Positions 7,737 to 16,991 of a stretch of DNA of 64,000 nucleotides are shown here, in pieces (within the stretch, counting starts at the first letter, position 1; each line of letters starts with the position of its first letter). The notes below the pieces were generated by a model that saw only the letters and a list, made by a program, of their open reading frames with translations, ran no database searches and had not been told where the DNA came from. A program made the translations under genes and the position numbers. The DNA is from Phycisphaerales bacterium (GTDB lineage Bacteria; Planctomycetota; Phycisphaerae; Phycisphaerales; UBA1924). The stretch spans positions 1 to 64,000 of the forward strand of contig RECY01000028.1 of the NCBI GenBank assembly GCA_007693785.1. Reading direction: 5' to 3'.

Positions 7737-9053
7737 TTACGCCTTCGTCCTGAACAGCGCCAGGCAGGCGGTGTGCCCGTGGAGGTGGCTGGCTTTGCCG
7801 ACGGGGCCGATCTCGCCGCCGGCGAAGAAGCCGGCGAGGGGGACGCTGGGCTCGGGCGGGGCGATGGGCTTGCCGCCCTTGGCGAGATCGCTCCCGGCTC
7901 GGGCGGGGCTGAAGGCTCGGGCGACGGCCTCGGCGTCGTGGTTCGGGCGGTCGAACAGGCGCGTGCCGCGGCTGTTGCAGGTGATCAGCAGCGCGCCCGC
8001 CGGCGGGCCGTGGATCGTTTGCCCGTCGAGCAGGAGCGCGAGGTCCTCGTCGGCGGTCTGCGCGTCGCGCGTGTGCAGGCGGACGGTCTGCCCGACGCGG
8101 ACGAGGTCCGCGACGGCGAGCGCCCCGTGGTTCTCGTCGGCCCCGATGATGTTGCGGATGAGGTAGTCGCCGCGACCGAAGCGTTCCTTGTACTCGTCGA
8201 TCACCAGCCCGAGGAACAGGCCCTTGCTGAGCTGCTCGCGCTCGTGCTCGGTCGCGTCGCTGACGGCCTCGCGCACGGCCTGGAGCGCGGGCCGGCCGCC
8301 GAGCTCGAGCAGCAGGTTCTTGCGGGCCTTGGTGATGACCATGTTGTGCCCGACGGGGCGGCAGCCCTGGCTGACGACGGTGTCGATGCGGACGGGCCCG
8401 CGGAAGGTGACGCCGACGAGCCCGTCGCGCCGCGTGCGGTCGTCGAGGACGAGGGCGTTCTGCCCGGGAGCGCGCCCCGCGCTGGCGACGCCGCCGATGA
8501 GCGGGGCGCCGGGAGCGAAGGCCTTGCGCGCGGCGTTGAGCGCGGGGAGGAGCTTGACGGTGGGGACGCTGAAGGGATCGAGGAACAGCAGCGACCCGGC
8601 GGCGTCGGGCTGGTCGATGCCGATGGCTGCGGCGAGCTCGCGGACGCCGGCGTCGTCCTCGGGCTCGACGCCGCGGACGCGGGAGCCGTCGAAGGGCTCG
8701 ACCTCGACGCCGGGGAGGCTGGCGCCGAGGACGGCGATGCCCGGGGCGCGTTCGAGCTCGGTCGCGCCGGCGAGGACACCCTCGGCGCTGACGGCGATGA
8801 GGTGACGCGGGGCGATCTCGGCGCGCACGGCTTCGGCGACGCGCTCCATGCTGCCGGCGTGGTGGGCGCTGACGAAGAGGATCGCGAGGTCGGCGTGCGC
8901 GACGGCGCGAGCGCTGAGCGCGTCGGCCGCGGCGTGGGACGCCTGGCGGGCCGCGACAACCGAATCCGGGTTCCCGCTCAGCCCGCTCGCGAAGACGGGC
9001 GCTCCCGGGGCGCGTGAGGCGGAAGGGCCGTGCTGTGGCTGGGGGGCGGGCAC
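7737..9053 (-). CDS. FIST-domain signalling protein
   Basis: 438 aa with a GTG start at 9053; the start is weakly supported because no strong ribosome site precedes it. The N-terminal half reads DLAILFVSAHHAG, HLIAVSAEGVLAG and ELERAPGIAVL, which is the FIST-N pattern. The C-terminal half has SQGCRPVGHNMVITKA and ADENHGALAVADLVRVGQTVR (split here by other residues), followed by GPPAGALLITCNSRGTRLF, all typical of FIST-C. FIST proteins are thought to bind small ligands, possibly amino acids, and feed sensory pathways. It follows a BaiN-like flavoprotein gene by 72 bp on the same strand, suggesting co-transcription. Confidence 0.85.
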   Translation of the reverse strand: MPAPQPQHGPSASRAPGAPVFASGLSGNPDSVVAARQASHAAADALSARAVAHADLAILFVSAHHAGSMERVAEAVRAEIAPRHLIAVSAEGVLAGATELERAPGIAVLGASLPGVEVEPFDGSRVRGVEPEDDAGVRELAAAIGIDQPDAAGSLLFLDPFSVPTVKLLPALNAARKAFAPGAPLIGGVASAGRAPGQNALVLDDRTRRDGLVGVTFRGPVRIDTVVSQGCRPVGHNMVITKARKNLLLELGGRPALQAVREAVSDATEHEREQLSKGLFLGLVIDEYKERFGRGDYLIRNIIGADENHGALAVADLVRVGQTVRLHTRDAQTADEDLALLLDGQTIHGPPAGALLITCNSRGTRLFDRPNHDAEAVARAFSPARAGSDLAKGGKPIAPPEPSVPLAGFFAGGEIGPVGKASHLHGHTACLALFRTKA

Positions 9054-9125
9054 ATCAAGATCGTATGCGCCGGGGGTTGGCCCGGGGGGACGCGCCGCAC
9101 GCGGTGGGGGGCGGTGCGGGGCGGT

Positions 9126-10379
9126 TTATCGGCAGCGCGCGTCGGCGGCGCTGAGGCCCGCGATGTGCCCGCTGGCCCAGGCCCATTGGAAGTTGAAGCC
9201 GCCGATGCGTCCGTCGACGTCGCAGATCTCGCCGCAGAGGTGCAGGTTGGGGCGCACGCGGCTGGTCATGGTGCCGAGTTCGATTTCGGCGAGTGGGACG
9301 CCGCCGGCGGTGGTTTCGGCGTGGGTGAAGCCGCGGTCGCCGGTGACGGGGACGGGGCACTCGGTGATGAGTCGGACGAGTCGTTTGCGTTGGTCGCGGG
9401 TAAGGGCGTGCCCGAGGGTCTGGGGCTCGATCTCTGCTTGGGCGCAGAGTGTTTCGGCGAGTCGTGCGGGGAGGTGCTCGCTGAGCCAGCGGACGACGCC
9501 GCGTTTGTTGAGGGCTTGCAGGTCGGCGTCGAGCTGGTCGGGTGTGGCATCCGGGAGCCAGGCGATGACGAGGTGGGCGGCGCGGTCCTGGTGTCGTGCG
9601 CTCGTGAGGTAGCGGCTGAGGTCCATGGTGCTGGGGCCGGAGAGGCCGAAGTGGGTGCAGAGGGTGGAGTTGGTGAAGCTGAGGAGTCTTTTGCCGGTGC
9701 CGGCGCGGAGTTCGAGGCGTGCGGGGAGCGTGAGGCCGGAGAGGTGGCGGATGAAGTGGTCGGGCTCGACGATGAGGGGGACGAGGGCGGGGAAGACGCG
9801 GGGGGTGACGGTGTGCCCGAGGGCTTTGGCGAAGGCGTAGCCCGCGCCGTCGGAGCCGGAGCGGGGGAGGGCCATGCCGCCGGTGGCGAGGATGAGCCGG
9901 TTGGCGGTGAGCTCGCCCCAGTCGCCGGCGAGGGTGTAGGCGTGGTCGATAGGTTGGATGGTCTCGACGCGTCGGGGGTGGTGGATCTCGGCGCCGGTGT
10001 CTCGGACGCCTTGGAGGAGGGCATTGAGGACGGTGCGGGCGCTGTCGGTGGTGGGGAAGAGCTTGCCGGTGTCTTCGCGTTTGAGCTCGACGCCGAGGGC
10101 TTGGAAGAAGGCGACGGTGTCGGGGACGTCGAAGCGTCGGAGGACTTTCTTGATGGCGTTTCGGGTGCTGCCGGCGTAGGCGTCGGGTGTGACGGCGTGG
10201 TGGGTGACGTTGCAGCGGCCGCCGCCGGCGACGAGGATCTTGGCGCCGAGCGTGCGGGCGCCGTCGAGGGCGACGATGCGGATGGGGCGGTTGAGCTCGC
10301 GTGCTCGCCGGCCGGCGTGGATGGCGGCCATCAGCCCGGCGGCGCCGGCGCCCACGATCGCGATGTCGGCTTGGTCCAT
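9126..10379 (-). CDS. BaiN/HI0933-family flavoprotein
   Basis: 417 aa from the ATG at 10379 (an in-frame TTG three codons upstream is less likely). The N-terminus carries a Rossmann dinucleotide site, DIAIVGAGAAGLMAA, followed by LGAKILVAGGGRCNVTH, the signature of the HI0933/YhiN/BaiN family of FAD-dependent oxidoreductases. The C-terminal FAD-contact motif is seen in NLHLCGEICDVDGRIGG and FNFQWAWASGHIAG. Members of this family act as NAD(P)H-dependent reductases, and some reduce bile-acid intermediates; the substrate here is unknown. Predicted cytoplasmic. It lies between copA and the FIST gene, same strand. Confidence 0.9.
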   Translation of the reverse strand: MDQADIAIVGAGAAGLMAAIHAGRRARELNRPIRIVALDGARTLGAKILVAGGGRCNVTHHAVTPDAYAGSTRNAIKKVLRRFDVPDTVAFFQALGVELKREDTGKLFPTTDSARTVLNALLQGVRDTGAEIHHPRRVETIQPIDHAYTLAGDWGELTANRLILATGGMALPRSGSDGAGYAFAKALGHTVTPRVFPALVPLIVEPDHFIRHLSGLTLPARLELRAGTGKRLLSFTNSTLCTHFGLSGPSTMDLSRYLTSARHQDRAAHLVIAWLPDATPDQLDADLQALNKRGVVRWLSEHLPARLAETLCAQAEIEPQTLGHALTRDQRKRLVRLITECPVPVTGDRGFTHAETTAGGVPLAEIELGTMTSRVRPNLHLCGEICDVDGRIGGFNFQWAWASGHIAGLSAADARCR

Positions 10380-10552
10380 GTCGTGCAACTCTCACAGAAA
10401 GTGGTCCAAGCGTAGGGCGTGTGCGCGACCAGATCGGTGCGCCCGGAAGTGCGGCTGAACGGGGAGCGCCCCATCGAGGAGGATCCGAAAAGACGGGCCG
10501 GCGGCCCGCCGCATCGAGATTCGGAAGGCGAGCCCGATCCGGTCGCCAACAT

Positions 10553-12847
10553 CTAGATGCGAACGCGTCGGAGGCGGAGCGCGTTGGCGACGACCGAGAC
10601 GGAGCTGAGGCTCATGGCGCCGGCGGCGAGCATCGGGTTCAGCAGCCAGCCGGTGAGCGGGTAGAGCACACCGGCGGCGACCGGGATCAGGGCGGCGTTA
10701 TAGGCGAAGGCCCAGAAGAGGTTCTGGCGGATGTTCCGCATGGTGGCGCGACCGATGCGGATCGCGCGGGGCACGCCCATCACGCCCGGGGCGATGAGGA
10801 CGACGTCGGCGGACTCGATCGCGACGTCGGTGCCGGCGGCGATCGCGATGCCGACGTCGGCGGTCGCGAGGGCGGGGGCGTCGTTGATGCCGTCGCCGAC
10901 GAACGCGACGGGCCCGAGCTCGCGTTGCGCGTCCCGCACCGCCTCGGCCTTTTGTTCGGGCAGGACCTCGCTCCGGACGCGCGAGATGCCGACGCGGCCC
11001 GCGATCGCGCGGGCGGTGCGCTCGCGGTCGCCGGTGACGAGTTCGGTGGTCAGACGCATCGCGTGGAGGGTGCGCACGCTCTCCTCGGCGTCGGGCTTGA
11101 GGGGATCGCTGATCGCGAAGCAGGCGACGGCATTCGCGCCGATCGCAACAAAGACCGGTGTCTTGCCCGCTGCGGCAAAGCGGTCGGCGTCGGGCTCGAG
11201 CGGGTCGGGATCGATCCCGAGTTCGCGGAGCCACGCCGCCGAACCAACGCTGACGTGCGCGCCTTCCACACGCGCGCGCACGCCGCGGGCGGGGCGGGAT
11301 TCGAAGGCCGTGATCGTTGAGAGGGCGAGCCCTCGCGACTCCGCTTCGGCGACGACGGCTCGCGCAAGCGGATGCTCGGATCGTGTCTCAACGCTCGCGG
11401 CCAGGCGAAGGGCTTGATGCTCGGTGGTGCGTTCGTGCGGGCTTTGAGCGCGGAGCACCACGTCGGTGAGCGATGGGGCGCCGGCTGTGAGGGTGCCGGT
11501 CTTGTCGAGCAGGACGCCCTGGACGCTGGCGATGCGCTGGAGGGCGTCGCCGCGTCGGAAGAGCACGCCGAGCGTCGCGCCTCGACCGGTGGCGACCATG
11601 ATCGAGGTCGGCGTCGCGAGCCCCATGGCGCACGGGCAGGCGATGATGAGCACGGCGACCGCGTTCGAGACCGCCATCGCGAACGCCGGCTCGGGGCCAA
11701 GAAGCTGCCAGACGATGAAGGTGATCGCCGCAATGACGATGACAACTGGCACGAAGACGCTCGTGACGCGGTCCACGAGTGTCTGGATCGGGAGCTTGGC
11801 GGCCTGCGCCTCCCGGACCGTGCGCACGACCTGGCTCAGCACCGTGTCGCGACCGACACCGGTGGCGCGGATGATCAGCGAACCTGACTGCGCGACCGTG
11901 CCGCCGACAACGCGGTCGCCGGGTGTCCGGCGCTGGGGCTCGGGCTCGCCGGTGAGCATGGATTCGTCGACGAAGGCCTCGCCCTCGATCACCTCGGCGT
12001 CGGCCGCGATGCGCTCGCCGGGACGGACGACGATCTCGTCGCCAACGCGGAGCTGCTCGGCTGGCAGGTCCGTCTCGCGTCCGTCTCGTCGGACGCGAGC
12101 GGTCGCGGGGCGGAGCTTGAGCAGGGCGCGGATCGCGCCGGAGGTGCGCCCGCGGGCGCTCGCTTCGAGGTGCCGCCCGAGCAGGACGAGCGTGATGATG
12201 ACGGCCGACGCTTCGAAGTAGACGTGACGCGAGCCCTCGGGCAGGAGCGCGGGCGCGATCGTGACGAGGGCGGAATAGGCGAAAGCGGCGCTGGTGCCGA
12301 GCATGACCAAGGCGTTCATGTCCGGCGCGAGGCGTCGGAACGAGGCGAGCCCGGTCGTGTAAAAACGTCGCCCGGACCCGAACTGTACGATCGCGGCGAG
12401 CGTGAGCAGAACGAACCGAAGCGGGCGCTCGCCCATTGCGCCCATGATCGCGTGGTGGAACGCGGGGACGAGGTGTCCGCCCATTTCGATGACGACCAGC
12501 GGCGCGGTGCAGACGGCCGCGAGCGTCAGGTTGCGGCGCAGGCGGGCGTGCTCGGGGTCCGGTGTGTGGTCGTCGGTGGTGGCGTTTAGGTCGACGGTTT
12601 CGGCGTCGTAGCCCGCTTTGCGGATCGCTTCGGCGAGAGTTTCGGTGTCGATGCCGGGGTCGGTTTCCACGGCCGCGCTCGCGGCGGCGAGGTTGACCGA
12701 GGCGGCGCGCACCCCGGGCGTGCGCCGCAGGGCGCGCTCAACGCCCGCGACGCAGGTGGCGCAGTGCATGCCGGTGACGCGGAGCGTGGCGTGGTCGCTG
12801 GGGGCGCTGCGGTCGCTTGTCGGGGGCATCTCAAGAAGCTTACTCAC
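10553..12847 (-). CDS. copA: Copper-translocating P1B-type ATPase
   Basis: 764 aa. One N-terminal metal-binding domain with GMHCATC (Cys29, Cys32), then transmembrane helices, the actuator motif MLTGEP, the intramembrane metal site ACPCAMGLATP, the phosphorylation loop DKTGTLT, SEHPLA of the nucleotide domain, and GDGINDAPAL. The CPC site with an HMA domain marks a Cu(I)-type P1B-1 exporter. The start used is the GTG at 12847, whose GTGA overlaps the stop of the upstream kinase gene; an ATG at 12829 would remove only six residues. No copper chaperone or CueR-like regulator is nearby, and the coupling to an ECF sigma factor and kinase is unusual. Confidence 0.9.
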   Translation of the reverse strand: MSKLLEMPPTSDRSAPSDHATLRVTGMHCATCVAGVERALRRTPGVRAASVNLAAASAAVETDPGIDTETLAEAIRKAGYDAETVDLNATTDDHTPDPEHARLRRNLTLAAVCTAPLVVIEMGGHLVPAFHHAIMGAMGERPLRFVLLTLAAIVQFGSGRRFYTTGLASFRRLAPDMNALVMLGTSAAFAYSALVTIAPALLPEGSRHVYFEASAVIITLVLLGRHLEASARGRTSGAIRALLKLRPATARVRRDGRETDLPAEQLRVGDEIVVRPGERIAADAEVIEGEAFVDESMLTGEPEPQRRTPGDRVVGGTVAQSGSLIIRATGVGRDTVLSQVVRTVREAQAAKLPIQTLVDRVTSVFVPVVIVIAAITFIVWQLLGPEPAFAMAVSNAVAVLIIACPCAMGLATPTSIMVATGRGATLGVLFRRGDALQRIASVQGVLLDKTGTLTAGAPSLTDVVLRAQSPHERTTEHQALRLAASVETRSEHPLARAVVAEAESRGLALSTITAFESRPARGVRARVEGAHVSVGSAAWLRELGIDPDPLEPDADRFAAAGKTPVFVAIGANAVACFAISDPLKPDAEESVRTLHAMRLTTELVTGDRERTARAIAGRVGISRVRSEVLPEQKAEAVRDAQRELGPVAFVGDGINDAPALATADVGIAIAAGTDVAIESADVVLIAPGVMGVPRAIRIGRATMRNIRQNLFWAFAYNAALIPVAAGVLYPLTGWLLNPMLAAGAMSLSSVSVVANALRLRRVRI

Positions 12848-15351
12848 GGGGCGCGGGCGGGATTCGGGGTGATCGGTCCTGCGGCTCGGCGCTGGATGCG
12901 TTCGATGGTGGCGTCGAGCGTGTCGGCGTTCTCGCGATAGGCCTTCCGGGCGGCCTCGGCGGTGAGGCCGAGGTCGGCGAGTTGCGTGATCGCGTGCTCA
13001 AGGACGGCCTGCCCGGCGGGAAGGCCCTCGGTGCAGGCGGTCACGGTCGCGAGCGTGATGAACGCGTCGATGGTGTCGGGGTGCGCGGGGCCGAGGTGTT
13101 GGGCGAGGCCCGCGGCAGCGCGCTGCGCGAGCGGGCGGGCGCGCTCGAAGCGGGCGGCTCGGATGAGCGTGGAGGCGAGGTTGTTGGTCGCGGTCAGCGT
13201 GCCCGGGGCGTCCTCGCCCAGCAGCGCGGTGCGCCCTTCCAGCACGCGCTCGCGGATCGGGATCGCGTCTTCGGCGCGGTCGAGCTGGCTCAGCGCGCTG
13301 GCGAGGTTGTTCAGCGTGGTGAGCGTGTGGATGTGGTGGGGCCCGAGGATGGTCTCGGCGGCCTCGGCCGCGCGACGGGCGTACGGGAGTGCCTCGGCGG
13401 GCTCGCCGAGCTCCAGGTGCGTGTACGCGAGGTTCGAGCTGAGCGGGATGATGAACATGTGCGCGCGCCCAAAGCGCTGCTCCACGATCTCGAGCAGCTC
13501 GGCCATCGCGTCGATCGATCGCCTGGGCTCGCCGGCGTCCTCGTAGAGCGTCGCAAGGTTGCTGAGCGCGCGGAAACGCTGGAGCGGGCGGTCGTGCGAG
13601 CGTTCGGCGGCGGTCTCGAAGGCGGCTTGGGCCTCGGCCAGCTTGCCCGTGCTCATGAGCGCGACGCCGAGGTCGTTCCAGGCGCGGACCGTGATCGGGT
13701 CGTGCAGCCCGCGGGTGTGCTCGAGCTTGGGGATGAGCTCGAGAAGTGCGGCGGCGCCGGCGTCGGCACGCTCGGTCAGGACCAGGCTCGACGCGCGCGC
13801 CGCCGCGGGACGGTAGCGCTCGGGGTGCGCCCCCAAGAGTTCGGCGGCGGCGGTCTCGGCGTGGGCGAGCAACGCCCCGGCCACCTCGAGATCGCCCAGC
13901 GAAATCAGCACCTCCGCCAGCGTCGAACGCATCGCGGTTTCGACGGCCGGGGTCGTGGCGAGCGCGGCGTCGGTGCGCTCGGCGGCGGCGCGGACGATCT
14001 CGATGATCGGTGTGGTTGGGCCGTCCAGCTCCGGCGCGGCGCGGGCGAAGACCTCTTCCTGCATGAAGGCGTTGATCGCGTTGGTGATCGCGAGCTGCTC
14101 TTCGGCGCGGGCCGTCGCGTGGCGGGCTTCGAAGAAGCCGATCACCGCGGCGACGGTCGTGATCGTCACCGCGGCGGCTGCGACGAGAATCGTCGCCGTC
14201 TCGCCCGGGTGACGCCTGGCGAGGCGGAACAGGCGCGTCGGCGTCGCGATCGGGCGGCTTTCGACCGGCTCGTGGCGCAGCCAGCGCCCGAGTTCGGCCG
14301 CGAACGACTCGGCGCTCGGGAAGCGACGCGCCGGGTTCTTGTCCAGCGATCGCAGCACGATCGCGTCGAGGTCCCCCCGCAGGCGTGCGGCGCGGCGAGC
14401 GGCGTGGGCGCGCCCGAAGCGGTCCGGATCGACGGCTTCGCTGGGCTTCCGCGGCGTCTGCTCGCGGATCATCCGGTACAAACGTGCCGGGTCGTGGTCC
14501 GCATCCGCTGGATCGAGCGGCGGGCGCGCGGTCAGCAGTTCGTAGAGCACGGCGCCGAGGGCGTAGACGTCCGATCGCACGTCCGGCGGCTCACCGGGGC
14601 GGGTTTGTTCGGGGGCCATATAGCTCGGCGTGCCGACGGGCGCGAGGTTCATGGTCAGGAGCTTGCCGTCGAAGGCCGAGCCCGTCAGCGCCCGCGCGAT
14701 GCCGAAGTCGATGACCACCGGCTCGGGCCCGGTGGGGGTCTGTCGAAGCAGGATGTTCGCGGGCTTGAGATCGCGGTGGATCAGCCCGCGCTGGTGCGCG
14801 CGGTGGACCGGGGCGCACGCGGCGGCGATGCACTCGACGGCGGCCTCCGGCGAAGTCCGGATCTCCGGCGCGTCCCACGCGACCGGCTCGCCCTCGACCA
14901 GCTCCGTTACGAGGTAATGGCGGCCGTGCGCGTCCACGCCCGAGTCGAGGTACCGCGCGACGCCGGGGTGGTCCACCGCGGCGAGCGCGAGCGCTTCGGC
15001 TTCAAAGCGCGCGGTCGCCTCGGCCGAGGCGAACCCGGGGGGCATCAGCTTGAGCGCGACGCGCCGCTCCACCGGGTCCGTCTGCTCGGCGCGGTAGACC
15101 TCCCCCATCCCGCCCGAGCCCAGACGCTCGAGCAGGCGGTAGGGCCCGACATGGGTCACCGCTTCCGCAGGGGAGGTTGGGCCGCGAGGCTCGTCGTCGT
15201 GGTGGGCGAGGAGCTCGCGCGCCATGGCCGCCGCTTCCGGATCGCTCGCCTCGGCCCGGCGCACCACCGATGCGCGATCCTCCGGCGGGTGATCGATCGC
15301 TTCCAGAAAGATCGCCCGCGCCTGCGCGTGGCGACGCGTCGCCGGGTTCAT
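12844..15351 (-). CDS. Membrane Ser/Thr protein kinase with C-terminal TPR repeats
   Basis: 835 aa from the ATG at 15351, which overlaps the sigma-factor stop as ATGA. A helical N-terminal segment (1-65) precedes a Hanks-type kinase domain: glycine loop RLGSGGMGEVY (76-86), catalytic Lys101 in VALKLM, HRDLKPANILL near residue 190, and VIDFGIARAL. A hydrophobic segment at about 375-400 (VAAAAVTITTVAAVIGFF) is a single membrane span. The C-terminal 400 residues are TPR/kinesin-light-chain-like repeats such as NDLGVALMSTGKLAEAQAAF and TLNNLASALSQLDRAEDAI, probably periplasmic and ligand- or partner-binding. The layout is that of planctomycete kinases paired with ECF sigma factors. Its stop overlaps the copA start. 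Confidence 0.9.
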   Translation of the reverse strand: MNPATRRHAQARAIFLEAIDHPPEDRASVVRRAEASDPEAAAMARELLAHHDDEPRGPTSPAEAVTHVGPYRLLERLGSGGMGEVYRAEQTDPVERRVALKLMPPGFASAEATARFEAEALALAAVDHPGVARYLDSGVDAHGRHYLVTELVEGEPVAWDAPEIRTSPEAAVECIAAACAPVHRAHQRGLIHRDLKPANILLRQTPTGPEPVVIDFGIARALTGSAFDGKLLTMNLAPVGTPSYMAPEQTRPGEPPDVRSDVYALGAVLYELLTARPPLDPADADHDPARLYRMIREQTPRKPSEAVDPDRFGRAHAARRAARLRGDLDAIVLRSLDKNPARRFPSAESFAAELGRWLRHEPVESRPIATPTRLFRLARRHPGETATILVAAAAVTITTVAAVIGFFEARHATARAEEQLAITNAINAFMQEEVFARAAPELDGPTTPIIEIVRAAAERTDAALATTPAVETAMRSTLAEVLISLGDLEVAGALLAHAETAAAELLGAHPERYRPAAARASSLVLTERADAGAAALLELIPKLEHTRGLHDPITVRAWNDLGVALMSTGKLAEAQAAFETAAERSHDRPLQRFRALSNLATLYEDAGEPRRSIDAMAELLEIVEQRFGRAHMFIIPLSSNLAYTHLELGEPAEALPYARRAAEAAETILGPHHIHTLTTLNNLASALSQLDRAEDAIPIRERVLEGRTALLGEDAPGTLTATNNLASTLIRAARFERARPLAQRAAAGLAQHLGPAHPDTIDAFITLATVTACTEGLPAGQAVLEHAITQLADLGLTAEAARKAYRENADTLDATIERIQRRAAGPITPNPARAP

Positions 15352-15851
15352 CGTTCGCCCCCGGAAAGCTCTCGGCGGAGCCATGCTTTGGCGAACGCCC
15401 AGTCGTTCTCGGCCGTGCGGAGGCTGATGCCAAGCGCTTGCGCGACCTGCGGCATGCTGAGCCCGCCGAACAGGCGCATCGTGACCACGTCCGCCTGGCG
15501 GGGGTCGAGCTCGGCGAGCTTGGCGAGCGCCTCGTCGAGTTCGAGCACGTCGTGGGCCTGGTGGGTGGCGGCGGGGTCGGTGCTCAGGCTGAGGGTGGGG
15601 CGCCCGCCGCCGCGTTTGATGCGGTTGCGTCGGCGGGCGTGATCGACCAGGATCTGGCGGCACTGGCGCGCCGCTCGGCGGAGCAGCTCGCCCCGGTCCA
15701 CCCCCGCCGCGCCGCCCGAATCGATCAAACGCACCACCGCCTCGTTCGCCAGGTCGGTCGCGCAGAGCGTGTGCCCGCGTCGCTCGGACCGGAGTTGACC
15801 GGCCGCCACGCGACGGATCTCGGCGTACAGCGTCTGGCTCGCGTCCTGCAC
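15348..15851 (-). CDS. ECF-type RNA polymerase sigma factor
   Basis: 167 aa from a GTG at 15851 with an AGGGGA site just upstream. Region 2 is seen in HTLCATDLANEAVVRL and AARQCRQILVDHARRR; region 4 is the helix-turn-helix QADVVTMRLFGGLSMPQVAQALGISLRTAENDW. This matches the ECF class often found with Ser/Thr kinases in planctomycetes. It has no adjacent anti-sigma factor with a zinc motif; control may instead come through phosphorylation by the kinase translated from the overlapping gene. It heads a three-gene unit (sigma, kinase, copA) with 4-bp overlaps at both junctions. Confidence 0.9.
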   Translation of the reverse strand: MQDASQTLYAEIRRVAAGQLRSERRGHTLCATDLANEAVVRLIDSGGAAGVDRGELLRRAARQCRQILVDHARRRNRIKRGGGRPTLSLSTDPAATHQAHDVLELDEALAKLAELDPRQADVVTMRLFGGLSMPQVAQALGISLRTAENDWAFAKAWLRRELSGGER

Positions 15852-16070
15852 GGCGCATCCCCTGGCCCGCGGCGCGGGCCCGACCCGGCGGCCACGCCCC
15901 GGGCGAATGCTCTAGTCTCCCGCGTCCGCACGCCTAGGACAAGCGAAAACACCCGGCCCCGCCCGCCGGGGCAAGGGACATCCCCAAAGGCACGGCTCCG
16001 TCGGATCGCACCTAGAATCGGGCGATCTCATCGGAGCCAACCCCCTGCGGGGTCGCTCCGGGGGCGTGGT

Positions 16071-16143
16071 GCCGCCTTAGCTCAGTTGGTAGAGCATCGG
16101 TTTTGTAAACCGACGGTCGCCGGTTCGAGTCCGGCAGGCGGCT
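16071..16143 (+). tRNA. tRNA-Thr (anticodon TGT)
   Basis: A complete 73-nt cloverleaf: acceptor GCCGCCT paired with AGGCGGC, D-loop with AGTTGGT, anticodon stem TCGGT/ACCGA with loop TTTGTAA (anticodon TGT at 16104-16106), and T-arm GCCGG-TTCGAGT-CCGGC. Discriminator T at 16143; CCA is not encoded. It reads the codon ACA. A short T-run follows at once. Confidence 0.95.
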
Positions 16144-16230
16144 TTTGCGGCTGGATTGAGGCATGGACGGTCTGCGCTCATTGACGGGGCTTTAAATCAG
16201 ACTTTTTAATCCATAATACCGCGATTCCCA

Positions 16231-16259
16231 TTGACAACCCCCTCTCGATCCGTCACACT
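16231..16259 (+). promoter_or_regulatory. Possible sigma-70-like promoter before Cys-rich genes
   Basis: A perfect TTGACA at 16231-16236 is followed after 17 bases by CACACT, a weak -10. Transcription would then begin at about the GTG of the next gene, implying a leaderless or near-leaderless message. The -35 is good, the -10 is poor. Confidence 0.35.
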
Positions 16260-16265
16260 TCAATT

Positions 16266-16766
16266 GTGCTGACCCGTGTTGCGGTCATTTTCGTGGTCGC
16301 GTTCGGCTCGCTCTCGTTGGTTGAGGGCGGGCTGCGGTGCCTTTGGGGTGGTTTGTCGGGTTGCGGCGGGTGCGTCTCGGCGTGTGTCGAGGGGCGGATG
16401 TCGGAGCCTTGCACTTCGGGCGACTCGTGTGATTTGGCGTCGCCCGGGATCGCGGAGCGTTCGGGTTGCTGCGGCTCGCTGTCGGGCTCGGCGTGCGCCG
16501 TTGCTGGGCAGACGTGCTGCCCGCGAGGGCCGTTGGATTGCGAGCCTTGCCCCTTATGCCGCGGCCCGGCGCGCCAGCCGATGCCACCGGCGCCGCGGGA
16601 CGGGCGTGCGGTCGCGGAGGTCTTTGAGGCGACGCCGCGGACGGTGAGCGTGATGTCCTGGACCCCGGCCGAGCCGCGTTGGCTGAGCTGGGATCGTCCT
16701 TGCGACCGGGCCCGCCCCGCGGACGTGGCGGCTCGCCTGGCGTGGTTGTGCGTCTGGACGACATAG
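16266..16766 (+). CDS. Possible exported Cys-rich protein
   Basis: 166 aa from a GTG at 16266. The N-terminus LTRVAVIFVVAFGSLSL is a plausible signal peptide or membrane anchor. It contains 16 Cys, 14 of them between residues 25 and 98, including CGGC (33-36), two CC pairs (68-69, 84-85) and overlapping CxxC motifs (92-98). The C-terminal 65 residues are Pro/Arg/Ala-rich with little Cys. Third codon positions are mainly G or C, as in neighbouring genes, which supports coding. No Shine-Dalgarno site is visible, and the family is not recognised. It lies between tRNA-Thr and a second Cys-rich gene. A soft-metal-binding or disulfide-rich envelope role is inference. Confidence 0.55.
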   Translation: MLTRVAVIFVVAFGSLSLVEGGLRCLWGGLSGCGGCVSACVEGRMSEPCTSGDSCDLASPGIAERSGCCGSLSGSACAVAGQTCCPRGPLDCEPCPLCRGPARQPMPPAPRDGRAVAEVFEATPRTVSVMSWTPAEPRWLSWDRPCDRARPADVAARLAWLCVWTT

Positions 16767-16991
16767 CGGGCGGCGCGTGCGCGCGCTGCAGCCGCGGGCC
16801 CGTGCTTCGGGCCCTGGCGGGGTTCTTCACGAGCCCCGTGTTGTCCGGAAAGCGTTGTCATTTTTTTGAAACGTGGAAACGCACTGTGTGAAGCGTTTGG
16901 CGCGGACGGGCCGGTTTGGGCCCGTGGCGCGGAACGCTCGAAGATGAACCACAAAGCCGGATCGGTGAGATCCGGAGCAAGGATTTGCGTC

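Noticed and set aside
7662-9017. Plus-strand open frame opposite the FIST gene
   Set aside because: Glu/Ala/Gly/Val repeats typical of antisense frames; FIST motifs are on the minus strand.
12817-15642. Long + strand open frame opposite the Ser/Thr kinase
   Set aside because: Arg/Gly-rich with no motif; the opposite strand encodes a full kinase and TPR protein.
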